DNA from: UBA2767 sp965228625
GTDB lineage: Bacteria; Pseudomonadota; Alphaproteobacteria; Rhizobiales; Methyloligellaceae
Direction of reading: 5' to 3'
DNA: 64,000 nt
Assembly: GCA_965228625.1 (NCBI GenBank)
Contig: OZ245829.1
Location: 4,856,362 to 4,920,361, forward strand
Position 1 is the stretch's first letter, and every line of letters begins with the position of its first letter. Shown here one piece after another: positions 8,471 to 16,364 of the stretch. The notes under the pieces are model-generated. The model was given only the letters and a program-made list of their open reading frames with translations, was not told where the DNA came from and made no database searches. Made by a program: the position numbers and the translations under genes.

Positions 8471-9157
8471 ATGACTGGCCGCCTTGCCGTTTTCACCGCC
8501 GCGCTGTCCATGTTGCTTGCAGGCTGCAACGCGACAAACCCTTCCGGCGCGCCCACGGCCGGTGTCACGCTGCGGACCAGCATACCGGTGAACGCGCCGG
8601 CGCGGCCAATGGCACTGCATCCGGACGTTGTGCCGGCTGCAACTCCAGGCCCGGCGGTTGCCCCGGTCCCGGTCGGATATGCGCCGTCATCGCCGGAGGC
8701 ACCCTATCGGCTTGGTCCCGGTGACCAGTTGCGCGTCATCGTGTTCGGTCAGGAGAACCTCTCACGGATCTATCTCGTGGATGCCAGCGGTTTCGTGTCG
8801 CTTCCGCTCATCGGCGCCGTTCCGGCGCGCGGGTCGACAACGTTCGAGCTGGAGGATCGCATCGCCGCTGCCCTGCGGCGCAAATATGTGAAGGATCCCA
8901 AGGTGACGGTCGAGGTTGAGCGTCACAGGCCGTTTTTCATACTCGGAGAGGTTCGCAACGCCGGCCAATACCCCTATGTTGCAGGCATGACGGTACAGAC
9001 GGCAGTCGCCATCGCCGGCGGGTTCACGCCGCGGGCAAGAAAGTCCCGTGTTTGGCTTACACGGTCGGTGAACGGCGCGGCGGAGACCAGGAAAGTTCCC
9101 CTCAGTTGGCCCATTCGTCCGGGCGATACGATCAACGTGAAAGAACGTTTTTTCTAG
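8471..9157 (+). CDS. Wza/GumB-like polysaccharide export lipoprotein
   Basis: This 228-residue outer-membrane export protein has a lipoprotein signal peptide with lipobox LLAGC (Cys at residue 19). A proline/alanine-rich linker follows, then the polysaccharide biosynthesis/export domain starting YRLGPGDQLRVIVFGQENLS near residue 78. An SLBB-like segment begins at FFILGEVRNAGQYPYVAGMTV, and the C-terminus RPGDTINVKERFF is the usual family ending. It lacks the long C-terminal helix region of E. coli Wza, as is common for short GumB/HfsD-type members. It would form the channel for the polymer made by this locus. It starts in a region divergent from the co-polymerase gene, and a glycosyltransferase gene begins 32 bp after its stop. 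Confidence 0.9.
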   Translation: MTGRLAVFTAALSMLLAGCNATNPSGAPTAGVTLRTSIPVNAPARPMALHPDVVPAATPGPAVAPVPVGYAPSSPEAPYRLGPGDQLRVIVFGQENLSRIYLVDASGFVSLPLIGAVPARGSTTFELEDRIAAALRRKYVKDPKVTVEVERHRPFFILGEVRNAGQYPYVAGMTVQTAVAIAGGFTPRARKSRVWLTRSVNGAAETRKVPLSWPIRPGDTINVKERFF

Positions 9158-9189
9158 GATAGCGGCCAGGTGAAACGCGCGACGCACTC

Positions 9190-10332
9190 GTGAGCGGATC
9201 TCTTGCAATTCTCCATTGCTTACGGGCGCCGATTGGCGGCCTGTTCCGCCACGTGTCCGATCTGGCGGCCGAGCAGACGGACATGGGAAATCGCGTCGGC
9301 ATCATATGCGATGCGAAGAATTACGGCGAAGCCGCTGAATCCGCTCTGCGAAACCTTGCCGAGACCGTCTGCGATCTCGGTGTCACCCGCGTCAGGATGA
9401 GCCGGCAACTGGGGCTGCGCGATGCCACCGCCACGCTGGCTGTCAAGCGCGTCGCCCAGCGGACCGAGGCGCAGGTCCTGCACGGACACGGCGCCAAGGG
9501 TGGCGCCTATGCCCGTCTCGCCGCCAGGTCGCTGAAACAGGCGGGCCAGGAGCTGCGCGTCTTCTACACGCCCCATGGCGGCGCATTGCATTACAGCCCG
9601 GCGAGCCTCAAGGGGCGGATTTTCATGGCTCTCGAACGCAAACTGGCGGAGTTCACCGACGGCCTGATTTTCGAAAGCGACTACGCGGCCCGTCTCTACG
9701 AGGCTCAGGTCGGCAAGCCCCAGTGTGAAATGCGCATCGTGCTGAACGGTCTCCGGCCCCAGGAGTTCTACGACATCGTCCTCGACGTCGACGCGGCGGA
9801 GTTCGTTTTCGTCGGCGAGTTGCGGCACCTGAAAGGCGTCGACATTCTCCTCCAGGCGCTCGCCGAGGTGCGCCAAAAGCGACCCGCAGCCGTCTTCATT
9901 GCCGGAACGGGACCCGACGAGAGAAAATTCAAGGCGCTTGCGCGCAAGCTCGACCTCACTGATGCGGTCACGTTCGCCGGGCATGTGGCCGCGCGCGCCG
10001 CGTTTCCGAGGGGGCAATGTCTTGTTGTTCCCTCGCGTCTGGAGTCCCTGCCCTATGTGGTGCTGGAAGCAGCCGCCGCCCGCATGCCGATCATTGCGAC
10101 ACATGTCGGGGGCATTCCCGAGATCACGGCCGGAACGGACGTTCAACTGATCCCGTCCGACGACATCGGGGCGCTCGCCACGCAGATGATGGCGTTTCTC
10201 AATGATCCGGCCGTGTTCGCCGCGCGCGCGGCGGAGCTCCAGTCCACCGTGTCGGAGAGGTTCACCGTCTCGGGGATGACGCGCTACATCACCCACTTCT
10301 ATGTGAGCCGGCTGCTCGATCCGGCGCGGTGA
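9190..10332 (+). CDS. GT4-type glycosyltransferase
   Basis: This 380-residue GT-B-fold glycosyltransferase of the group 1 (GT4) type has the N-terminal acceptor-domain motif APIGGLFRHVSDLA. The C-terminal nucleotide-sugar domain contains ELRHLKGVDILLQAL, AGTGPDERKFK and the E-x7-E type motif SRLESLPYVVLEAAA followed by ATHVGGIPEI. It is a retaining, cytoplasmic or membrane-attached enzyme that would add one sugar to the lipid-linked repeat unit. The start is a GTG at 9190. It is the only glycosyltransferase of this type in the locus, so either the repeat unit is short or further enzymes are encoded elsewhere. The specific sugar cannot be inferred. Confidence 0.9.
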   Translation: MSGSLAILHCLRAPIGGLFRHVSDLAAEQTDMGNRVGIICDAKNYGEAAESALRNLAETVCDLGVTRVRMSRQLGLRDATATLAVKRVAQRTEAQVLHGHGAKGGAYARLAARSLKQAGQELRVFYTPHGGALHYSPASLKGRIFMALERKLAEFTDGLIFESDYAARLYEAQVGKPQCEMRIVLNGLRPQEFYDIVLDVDAAEFVFVGELRHLKGVDILLQALAEVRQKRPAAVFIAGTGPDERKFKALARKLDLTDAVTFAGHVAARAAFPRGQCLVVPSRLESLPYVVLEAAAARMPIIATHVGGIPEITAGTDVQLIPSDDIGALATQMMAFLNDPAVFAARAAELQSTVSERFTVSGMTRYITHFYVSRLLDPAR

Positions 10333-10543
10333 GTGCCCGTGTGCACCGCTGATACGCGGGGCAACGCACACTTAACCATATCCCGAAACACCGACCGGGT
10401 CCGATGCGCGGTTAAGCGTTCCCAGAGCACTTGCTGATATTCCTCATCATGGGTCTCGGCGGACGAAAGACCGCGGGGGACATGCTTTCAGGGGAGACAC
10501 GGTGCCGGATTGCCGCTCTGTGTAAAGTTCGGGTCACAAGCTG

Positions 10544-12088
10544 ATGTCTGACATTTCCGCCTCAGACAATTCACTGCAGGATCGCCGCAGCCACGCGCGC
10601 AGCTCGACGGAGCGGCGCGCCGCCCCGAGGCCGCGTCTTGGAAACTTCCAATTCTCGTCAGGTGCCAGCCTGATATCGCCGCAGGTCGTGACCGGCAGCG
10701 CCCGGCTGATCGAGTTCCTGTTGATTGCGGGTCTCGGCTACGGGATCTTCCTGTCCTACATCCACGGGGGGGCGTTGCCGGAGGATCAGTTCGGGCAGAT
10801 CCTCTACGGTGTCGCGATTCTTGTCGCCGCGGCCGGATCGGTTCTGAGCTTCCAGGCCCTGCGGCTATACGACATCTCGATATTCTCGAGCCTGTTTCGG
10901 CAGATCGGTCGCGTCTGCGCCGGCTGGACACTGATCTTCGCCGTGTTGATGGCGATCGCGTTCTTCACAAAGCTCGGCCAGGAGTACTCGCGTTTCTGGG
11001 TTGCCTCCTGGTACGTCAGCGGGCTGTCGGCTCTCGTGATCTTCCGCATTGCCTTGTGCATCGCGGTGCGCAACTGGAGCCGGCTCGGGCGGCTGAACCG
11101 CCGCGCCGTCATCGTCGGCGGCGGTCGGGCTGCCCACAAGCTGATCAAGGCGCTTGAAGCATCGCGCGATACGGACATCCGGATTTACGGCGTGTTCGAC
11201 GACCGCGACGGCAAGCGCGTCTCCGACCGGATCGCCGGATATCCGCGGCTCGGAAATGTGGATGAACTGATCGAATTCGGGCGCGACAAGCGGCTTGACC
11301 TGCTGATCCTGACGCTGCCCATCACCGCGGAAAAGCGCCTGCTCGAGCTCTACCAGAAACTCTGGGTGCTGCCCGTCGACATTCGCCTGTCGGCGCACAC
11401 GAACAAGCTGCGCTTCCGCCCGCGCGCCTACTCCTACATCGGCAATGTTCCGTTCATCGACATGCAGGACAAGGCGATCACCGACTGGGACTATGTCGTC
11501 AAATGGGTGTTCGACAAGGTGGTCGCGAGCACGCTGGTGCTGCTCCTGTCGCCGCTGATGGCGCTGATCGCGCTGGCGGTGAAGCTCGACAGTCCGGGCC
11601 CCGTTTTCTTTAAGCAGAAACGCCACGGTTTCAACAACGAGCTGATCGAGGTCTACAAGTTCCGATCGATGTATTCCGACAAGTCGGACGCCAACGCGGC
11701 AAGGCTCGTGACCAAGGACGATGACCGCGTGACCCGCGTCGGCCGGTTCATCCGCAAGACGAGCCTCGACGAACTCCCGCAACTTTTCAACGTGCTCAAG
11801 GGCGAGTTGTCGCTCGTCGGCCCGCGTCCGCACGCGCTGCAGGCGAAGGCCGCGGACCGGCTCTACGCCGACGTGGTGGATGGCTATTTCGCGCGCCACC
11901 GGGTGAAGCCCGGTATCACCGGCTGGGCGCAGATCAACGGCTGGCGCGGCGAAACCGACACCCACGAGAAACTGGAACACCGGGTCGAGCACGATCTGTA
12001 CTACATCGAGAACTGGTCAATCTTCCTCGATCTCTACATTCTGCTGATGACGCCGTTTGCGTTGATCAAGGCGGAAAACGCCTATTGA
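10544..12088 (+). CDS. Polyprenyl-phosphate sugar-1-phosphate transferase (WcaJ/HfsE-like)
   Basis: This 514-residue membrane enzyme starts polymer synthesis by transferring a sugar-1-phosphate, usually glucose-1-P or galactose-1-P, onto undecaprenyl phosphate. The N-terminal half has four membrane helices, then a Rossmann-like segment RRAVIVGGGRAAHKLIKALEA near residue 185. A fifth hydrophobic helix (STLVLLLSPLMALIALAVKL) precedes the bacterial sugar transferase domain. That domain shows FKQKRHGFNNELIEVYKFRSM, TRVGRFIRKTSLDELPQLFNVL, LSLVGPRPHA and KPGITGWAQINGWRGET, all diagnostic. The polymerase-like gene follows after 18 bp, suggesting one operon. WcaJ, ExoY-long, HfsE and UppE are homologues; the choice among them is by context only. 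Confidence 0.93.
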   Translation: MSDISASDNSLQDRRSHARSSTERRAAPRPRLGNFQFSSGASLISPQVVTGSARLIEFLLIAGLGYGIFLSYIHGGALPEDQFGQILYGVAILVAAAGSVLSFQALRLYDISIFSSLFRQIGRVCAGWTLIFAVLMAIAFFTKLGQEYSRFWVASWYVSGLSALVIFRIALCIAVRNWSRLGRLNRRAVIVGGGRAAHKLIKALEASRDTDIRIYGVFDDRDGKRVSDRIAGYPRLGNVDELIEFGRDKRLDLLILTLPITAEKRLLELYQKLWVLPVDIRLSAHTNKLRFRPRAYSYIGNVPFIDMQDKAITDWDYVVKWVFDKVVASTLVLLLSPLMALIALAVKLDSPGPVFFKQKRHGFNNELIEVYKFRSMYSDKSDANAARLVTKDDDRVTRVGRFIRKTSLDELPQLFNVLKGELSLVGPRPHALQAKAADRLYADVVDGYFARHRVKPGITGWAQINGWRGETDTHEKLEHRVEHDLYYIENWSIFLDLYILLMTPFALIKAENAY

Positions 12089-12106
12089 GTCGGAGGGCGG
12101 CAATCC

Positions 12107-13396
12107 ATGATTGCGGGCCAGCCTTCAGCGGTTAGCACCCTTGGATTTCATGGACCTGCCGCGCCCGCCACGGCGCAGGGGCTGAGCCTCGCGATCGTCT
12201 GGCTGACGATCTGCTCCTCCTCCATCGTCTTCACCGATCCGGCACCCTACGACGTGCTGATGGTGGGGCTGGTCGTGCTTCTGCCGATGGTGCGCCTGAC
12301 CGCGTTTCCACCCGGCATCAACGGCTTTCTTATTATCTGGCTGCTGATCGGCGCCGGAGGCCTGATCTCGTCGATGAAGTCCGGTACGCTCGATGTCTCG
12401 ATCAAGCACGCGGCGATTTCGATCTATCTTTCGCTGTCCGCCGTCCTGGTCGCGGCTTTCGTCGCCAAGAGCCCCGAACGCCATGTCCGCCTGATCATGT
12501 CGGCCCTCACCTTCGGTGCCCTGATTGCGGCGGTCGCCGGGTTGCTCGGCTATTTCGACGTTCTGCCGGGGGCGAGAAGTCTGTTCACGAAATTCGATCG
12601 CGCTCGCGGCTTTTTCAAGGATCCCAATGTCTACGGGCCGTTTCTCGTTCCCCCTCTGCTCTACTGCCTGCATGGAATGATCGCCGGCCGGCCATCGCGC
12701 GTACTCCTCAACGCGGCCTTCACCGGCGTGATCGCGCTCGGATTGCTGATCAGCTTTTCACGCGGTGCCTGGTTCAACGGCGCCGTCGCCCTGCTGGTGT
12801 ACGGCTACGTGCTGTTCGTGGCCGCCCCGTCCAACAGGCTGCGCATCAAGCTGCTCGTGATCGCGTTCTTTGCCGGGTGTTCGGCCATTCTCGGGCTGTT
12901 CGCAGCGCTACAGGTGGAGACGATCGCCGCCCTCTTCAGCGAACGGGCGAGCCTGTCCCAGTCATACGATCTCGGTCCCGATGGCCGGTTTGCCGGCCAG
13001 TTGAAGGCACTCGGCGTGATTGCCGCGCATCCGCTGGGCATCGGTGCCCTCGAGTTCGGCCGCACATTCGACAATGAAGACGCTCACAACATCTATCTGA
13101 GCATGTTCCTGAACAATGGCTGGCTCGGTGGATTTGCCTATCTCGGGCTTGTTCTGACGACGCTGGTGGCGGCTTTCCGGCACGCGCTGCGCCGTGGGCC
13201 GTTGCAGGGCTACGCCATCGTTCTGCTGTCGGCTTTCGCCGGTCTCGCGCTCGAGGGCATCGTCATCGACACCGATCACTGGCGGCTGTTCTACATCCTG
13301 ATGGGATTGATCTGGGGCCTCGTGGCTGCGGCACCTGGGGCGGGCGAACCGTCATTCGATATGCCGGGAAAAAATGGTCGGAGCGGCGAGATTTGA
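12107..13396 (+). CDS. O-antigen ligase/Wzy-type polymerase
   Basis: This 429-residue integral membrane protein has about ten hydrophobic helices. The Wzy_C/O-antigen-ligase segment covers roughly residues 160-330, with FDRARGFFKDPNVYGPFLVP, ISFSRGAWFNGA and, in a periplasmic loop, HPLGIGALEFGRTFDNEDAHNIYLS. Such proteins polymerise lipid-linked repeat units or ligate them to an acceptor. In this locus polymerisation (HfsC-like) is the likelier role. The last eight codons and the stop lie within a 49-bp copy of the 3' end of tRNA-Pro that begins at 13374, so the C-terminal residues KNGRSGEI come from the attachment repeat. No flippase gene is seen in the locus. Confidence 0.87.
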   Translation: MIAGQPSAVSTLGFHGPAAPATAQGLSLAIVWLTICSSSIVFTDPAPYDVLMVGLVVLLPMVRLTAFPPGINGFLIIWLLIGAGGLISSMKSGTLDVSIKHAAISIYLSLSAVLVAAFVAKSPERHVRLIMSALTFGALIAAVAGLLGYFDVLPGARSLFTKFDRARGFFKDPNVYGPFLVPPLLYCLHGMIAGRPSRVLLNAAFTGVIALGLLISFSRGAWFNGAVALLVYGYVLFVAAPSNRLRIKLLVIAFFAGCSAILGLFAALQVETIAALFSERASLSQSYDLGPDGRFAGQLKALGVIAAHPLGIGALEFGRTFDNEDAHNIYLSMFLNNGWLGGFAYLGLVLTTLVAAFRHALRRGPLQGYAIVLLSAFAGLALEGIVIDTDHWRLFYILMGLIWGLVAAAPGAGEPSFDMPGKNGRSGEI

Positions 13397-13422
13397 ACTC
13401 GCGACCCCCGGTCCCGCAGACC
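13374..13422 (-). repeat. Distal copy of tRNA-Pro 3' end (putative attachment site)
   Basis: These 49 bp match 14210-14258 at 48 positions; the single difference is at 13416. On the minus strand they carry the encoded CCA, the acceptor 3' strand, the whole T arm and part of the anticodon arm. After 13422 the similarity stops, so this is not a complete tRNA. Integrases that target tRNA genes leave exactly this kind of partial copy at the far end of the inserted DNA. The left part of the repeat also encodes the C-terminus of the polymerase gene. Confidence 0.9.
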
Positions 13423-13612
13423 TGAGATAGTAGCAATGCGATTCCGCTGCAATCAAGATTTCATGCAGATGACTCTGTACAACGGAAAATCAATTATACC
13501 GTCAAAACAAAAAAACCACCGCAATGCAAAATAAATATTGTAGACATTCGAACAGTCGGCAGTCAAAATTAGGGTATCAGTAATTCTCACCAAGTAATGA
13601 GGAGGAATAGTG

Positions 13613-14050
13613 ATGCCTGCCAAACCAGATCCAGACAACCGACAGTCGCGCCGTCTGGGCGGCGATGATGGATTCCCAAAGGCGGGGGAACTTCCGTTCC
13701 AAATTGGCGGAGACGACGCGTTTCCGTTGGCCGGGGCCAATCCCTCAAAGACCTGTAGTCTAATTGATTTCCAACACTTTGAAGTCGTGCCGGGACTCAA
13801 ACCGGAAACATGGTTTCTGACTGTCGGCGGAACGCTTAGCAGTATCTCTATCAGAGCATCATTGTGTCCGGTCTATTACCCAGCCCAACCGGAGTATTGG
13901 GAAATTGAGGTGATCGGTTGCGTTCCTCCGATCGTCCTCCCGGTCGAGGGCGTGTTCCTGGAGACGATCCCGGTCACAGACACAATGGGCAAAAAAGGAA
14001 TCGAGGTTGTAGGGGCAACCAAACGGGAGACCTGGCAACTGCCCTCCTGA
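13613..14050 (+). CDS. Orphan protein inside the tRNA-Pro relic
   Basis: I do not recognise this 145-residue protein. It has a good ribosome-binding site (GGAGGA at 13601-13606, 6 bp before the ATG; a GTG one codon earlier is the alternative). The N-terminal 45 residues are polar and contain a near-repeat, GGDDGFPKAG then GGDDAFPLAG, separated by about 10 residues. The C-terminal 95 residues are rich in valine, isoleucine, threonine and aromatic residues, suggesting a small beta-rich domain (WFLTVGGTLSSISIRASL, YWEIEVIGCVPPIVLPVEG). There is no signal peptide or membrane segment. It is the only gene between the two tRNA repeats, and its codon use is less GC-biased than its neighbours. Confidence 0.6.
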   Translation: MPAKPDPDNRQSRRLGGDDGFPKAGELPFQIGGDDAFPLAGANPSKTCSLIDFQHFEVVPGLKPETWFLTVGGTLSSISIRASLCPVYYPAQPEYWEIEVIGCVPPIVLPVEGVFLETIPVTDTMGKKGIEVVGATKRETWQLPS

Positions 14051-14161
14051 TAGGTTGCTAGGTTCCGTGCGGCGGCAACGGTGGCCTCGTCCTCATCTCT
14101 CGCCGCTTCAGAAGCTACCGAATTTGTCGCCTGCCAATACCATCGTCACTTTGGTGATTTC

Positions 14162-14184
14162 AGTGTCACATAAACTGTGACGCT
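14162..14184. other. Inverted repeat downstream of the orphan gene
   Basis: AGTGTCACA at 14162-14170 and TGTGACGCT at 14176-14184 can pair over nine positions with one G-T wobble around a 5-base loop. It lies about 110 bp after the stop of the orphan gene and about 25 bp from the tRNA 3' end. No T-run follows, so it is not a typical terminator. It may be a protein-binding site left from the integrated element. Confidence 0.4.
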
Positions 14185-14210
14185 GTTGTCCCGAATTTCT
14201 GGAAAAAGAA

Positions 14211-14288
14211 TGGTCGGAGCGGCGAGATTTGAACTCGCGACCCCCGGTCCCCCAGACCGGTGCGCTAACCGGGCTGCGCCACGCTCCG
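14211..14288 (-). tRNA. tRNA-Pro(GGG)
   Basis: The minus strand folds into a complete cloverleaf of 78 nt, including an encoded CCA. The acceptor stem CGGAGCG pairs with CGCTCCG, and the anticodon stem CCGGT/ACCGG holds the loop CTGGGGG, so the anticodon is GGG (proline). The T arm is GCGAG-TTCAAAT-CTCGC. It is transcribed toward the integrated relic, and its 3' end is the right-hand repeat at 14210-14258. It lies just downstream of merR on the same strand. Confidence 0.97.
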
Positions 14289-14368
14289 TCCCAAGGTCTC
14301 TGGTTTTGCCTGCTTAACGCGCGCGCGTCAATCTCATCTTGGCCGGAAACCGGCTGCGGCAGGTTCGA

Positions 14369-14833
14369 CTAGCTTTTGGCCGTTTCCAGCAGCTTCTTGC
14401 ACTCGGCAAGCTCGGAAAGCATGTCCTTGAGCTGGTTGACCTGCTTCGGGCTCAGGCCATCGCCGCCAGCGCCGGCCTGGCTGTCATGCGACGCGCCCAG
14501 GGCCACATCGGCGGCGACATCGGGAATGTCCTTTACCGCCGCGCGGTCCGAACCGCTCGCGGTCTCGCGCCAGCAATCCATGACGTGACGCACGCCCTGC
14601 TCCCGCAGGATGCGCTGAACACCCTTGATCGTGTACTTGTCTTCGTAAAGCAGGTAGCGAATTCCGCGCAGCAGTTCGACGTCCTCCGGACGGTAGTATC
14701 GCCGTCCGCCGCCGCGTTTCAGGGGGCGCAACTGGGAGAACTTTCCTTCCCAAAATCTGAGAACATGTTTTGGTACATCCAGCTCAACGGCAACTTCGCT
14801 GATCGTTCGAAAGGCCTCCGGTGCTTTCGGCAA
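14369..14833 (-). CDS. MerR-family transcriptional regulator
   Basis: This 154-residue regulator has an N-terminal MerR winged helix: AFRTISEVAVELDVPKHVLRFWE (about residues 7-29), then RPLKRGGGRRYYRPEDVELL and a helical dimerisation part with YTIKGVQRILREQG. The C-terminal third is low-complexity and helical (LKDMLSELAECKKLLETAKS). It lacks the cysteines of metal sensors, so its ligand is unknown. Genes of this type follow ihfA in many Rhizobiales. The start appears to be TTG at 14833, since a G-rich ribosome-binding site (AGGGGGGG) lies about 8 bp upstream; a nearby ATG is out of frame. It ends 80 bp before the tRNA-Pro gene. Confidence 0.87.
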   Translation of the reverse strand: MPKAPEAFRTISEVAVELDVPKHVLRFWEGKFSQLRPLKRGGGRRYYRPEDVELLRGIRYLLYEDKYTIKGVQRILREQGVRHVMDCWRETASGSDRAAVKDIPDVAADVALGASHDSQAGAGGDGLSPKQVNQLKDMLSELAECKKLLETAKS

Positions 14834-14860
14834 CTGCCATCCCCCCCTGTGTCGAGCGTG

Positions 14861-15178
14861 CTAGCTCGCGGCGTTTTTCTTCGTCAGTGTGTCGTTCACT
14901 CTCTCTTTCATGATGTTGCTTGCGCGAAACACAAGCACACGACGTGGTGTAATCGGAACCTCCTCTCCCGTCTTGGGATTGCGCCCGATTCTTTCATTCT
15001 TCTCCCGAATACCAAAAGACCCAAAAGAAGAAAGCTTGACGGGCGATCCGCGTTCAAGACTTCGCGAGATCTCTTTTAACACCAATTCGACCAATTCTGC
15101 CGACTCATTTCGCGGAAGTCCAACTTTTTGGAACACCGCCTCCGCAAGGTCGGCCCGTGTCAACGTCTTTCCAGCCAT
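14861..15178 (-). CDS. ihfA: Integration host factor subunit alpha
   Basis: This 105-residue protein of the HU/IHF DNA-bending family begins MAGKTLTRADLAEAVFQKVGLPRNESAELVE and contains VKLSSFGSFGIREKNERIGRNPKTGEEVPITPRR, the DNA-contacting arm. That places it in the IHF-alpha group rather than HU. IHF bends DNA at specific sites and assists sigma-54 promoters, recombination and replication. The open frame runs 17 codons further upstream to 15229, but the family start is the ATG at 15178. It lies between fabH and merR, the usual alphaproteobacterial order, and ends 28 bp before merR. Confidence 0.95.
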   Translation of the reverse strand: MAGKTLTRADLAEAVFQKVGLPRNESAELVELVLKEISRSLERGSPVKLSSFGSFGIREKNERIGRNPKTGEEVPITPRRVLVFRASNIMKERVNDTLTKKNAAS

Positions 15179-15371
15179 GATTTTGCGCCTCAAAACGTCA
15201 CTGCTCTGCGGCGTGATGCTAAAGGACAAGACAAATCAGGGTCAACGGCAGATACCCGTTTTCCCTACGATTTCTGATGATTGTGGCTTTGATGCCGCGC
15301 ATTCCACGATTTGAAACGGTGCGCAGCCCCTCGGCGATGAACCGGAAACGCGTGCAAAAATGGTGCGATTG

Positions 15372-16349
15372 CTACCAGCGCGCGAGCACGGCGCCCCATG
15401 TGAATCCGCCGCCCATGGCTTCCATGAGGACAAGCTGATTCTCTTGCAGCCGGCCATCCTCCAGCGCCGTGTTCAGGGCCAGCGGAATCGATGCAGCGGA
15501 GGTGTTGGCGTGGTTTTCGACCGTCATGACCACCTTTTTCGGATCAAGGCCGATCTTGCGAGCCGTGCCGTCGAGAATCCGCTTGTTCGCCTGATGCGGA
15601 ACGAACCAGTCGATGTCGTCCGCGGTATAGCCGCTGTCCGTCAGAGTTTCGGTGATCACGTCGGCGATGTTCGTCACCGCGTGCCGGAAGACCTCCCGCC
15701 CGTGCATTCTCAGATGGCCGACCGTGCCGGTCGATGACGGGCCGCCGTCGACGAAGAGCTTGTCCTTGTGGCGCCCGTCGGAGCGCAGCTCGGATTTCAG
15801 GATTCCGCGTTCGAGGCCGGCGCCGTTCAGTTTCCGCGCTTCGAGAACAAGCGCCCCGGCGCCGTCACCGAACAAGACGCATGTTCCCCGGTCTTCCCAG
15901 TCGAGGATGCGTGAATAGGTTTCCGCACCGATCACCAACGCGCGCTTGTACTGTCCGGATTTGAGGAAATTGTCCGCGGTGGCAAGGGCAAACACAAAGC
16001 CGGAACACACCGCCTGCAGATCGAACGCGGCGCCATGGGAGATGCCGAGATTGGCCTGAATGGAGACCGCCGTCGCCGGGAACGTGTTGTCGGGTGTCGA
16101 TGTCGCGAGCACGATGAGGTCGATGTCGCGGGCATCCGTTTCGGCCCGCTCAAGCGCCTGTTCGGCCGCAGCGGTGCCGAGGTCGGAGGTCAACTCGCCC
16201 TCGGCCGCGATGCGCCGTTCGCGAATGCCGGTGCGTTCGACGATCCACTCGTCGGTTGTGTCAACGATCTTTGCGAGATCATTGTTGGTCAACACGGTTT
16301 CCGGCAGATAGCCACCGCATCCCGTGATGACGGACCGAATAAGGGTCAC
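15372..16349 (-). CDS. fabH: 3-oxoacyl-ACP synthase III
   Basis: This cytosolic enzyme condenses acetyl-CoA with malonyl-ACP to start fatty-acid synthesis. The catalytic triad is visible as Cys in LQAVCSGF, His in VPHQANKRI and Asn in ENHANTSAAS. The C-terminal EAMGGGFTWGAVLARW is standard, and the length (325 residues) matches the family. Two GTG starts are possible. The one at 16364 directly follows the plsX stop; the one at 16349 is preceded by GGAG at an 8-bp spacing and gives MTLIRSVITGCGGYLP, the usual beginning, so I prefer it. It is in a probable operon with plsX upstream and ihfA after 193 bp. Confidence 0.95.
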   Translation of the reverse strand: MTLIRSVITGCGGYLPETVLTNNDLAKIVDTTDEWIVERTGIRERRIAAEGELTSDLGTAAAEQALERAETDARDIDLIVLATSTPDNTFPATAVSIQANLGISHGAAFDLQAVCSGFVFALATADNFLKSGQYKRALVIGAETYSRILDWEDRGTCVLFGDGAGALVLEARKLNGAGLERGILKSELRSDGRHKDKLFVDGGPSSTGTVGHLRMHGREVFRHAVTNIADVITETLTDSGYTADDIDWFVPHQANKRILDGTARKIGLDPKKVVMTVENHANTSAASIPLALNTALEDGRLQENQLVLMEAMGGGFTWGAVLARW

Positions 16350-16364
16350 GTCAGGATACTCCAC

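Larger units (their letters stand above)
13374..14258. mobile_element. Relic of a tRNA-Pro-targeted integrated element
   Basis: Two 49-bp direct repeats (13374-13422 and 14210-14258) bracket 787 bp of clearly lower GC than the flanks, especially 13440-13610. The right-hand repeat is the 3' end of an intact tRNA-Pro gene and the left-hand one is a fragment. The direction fits: an element entering at a tRNA 3' end lies downstream of the tRNA, here at lower coordinates. It holds one orphan gene and no integrase, so it is a deletion relic, a non-autonomous passenger, or a fragment left after excision and rearrangement. A tandem duplication of the tRNA end without any element is possible but explains the foreign composition poorly. 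Confidence 0.7.

Noticed and set aside
13453..13800. A minus-strand open frame of 115 residues overlapping the orphan gene.
   Set aside because: The plus-strand gene has a strong ribosome-binding site and a better protein composition; the minus frame lacks a start site signal and runs through A-rich DNA.
14339..15079. A 246-residue open frame antisense to merR and ihfA.
   Set aside because: Both minus-strand genes are clear family members with known order; the antisense product resembles nothing.
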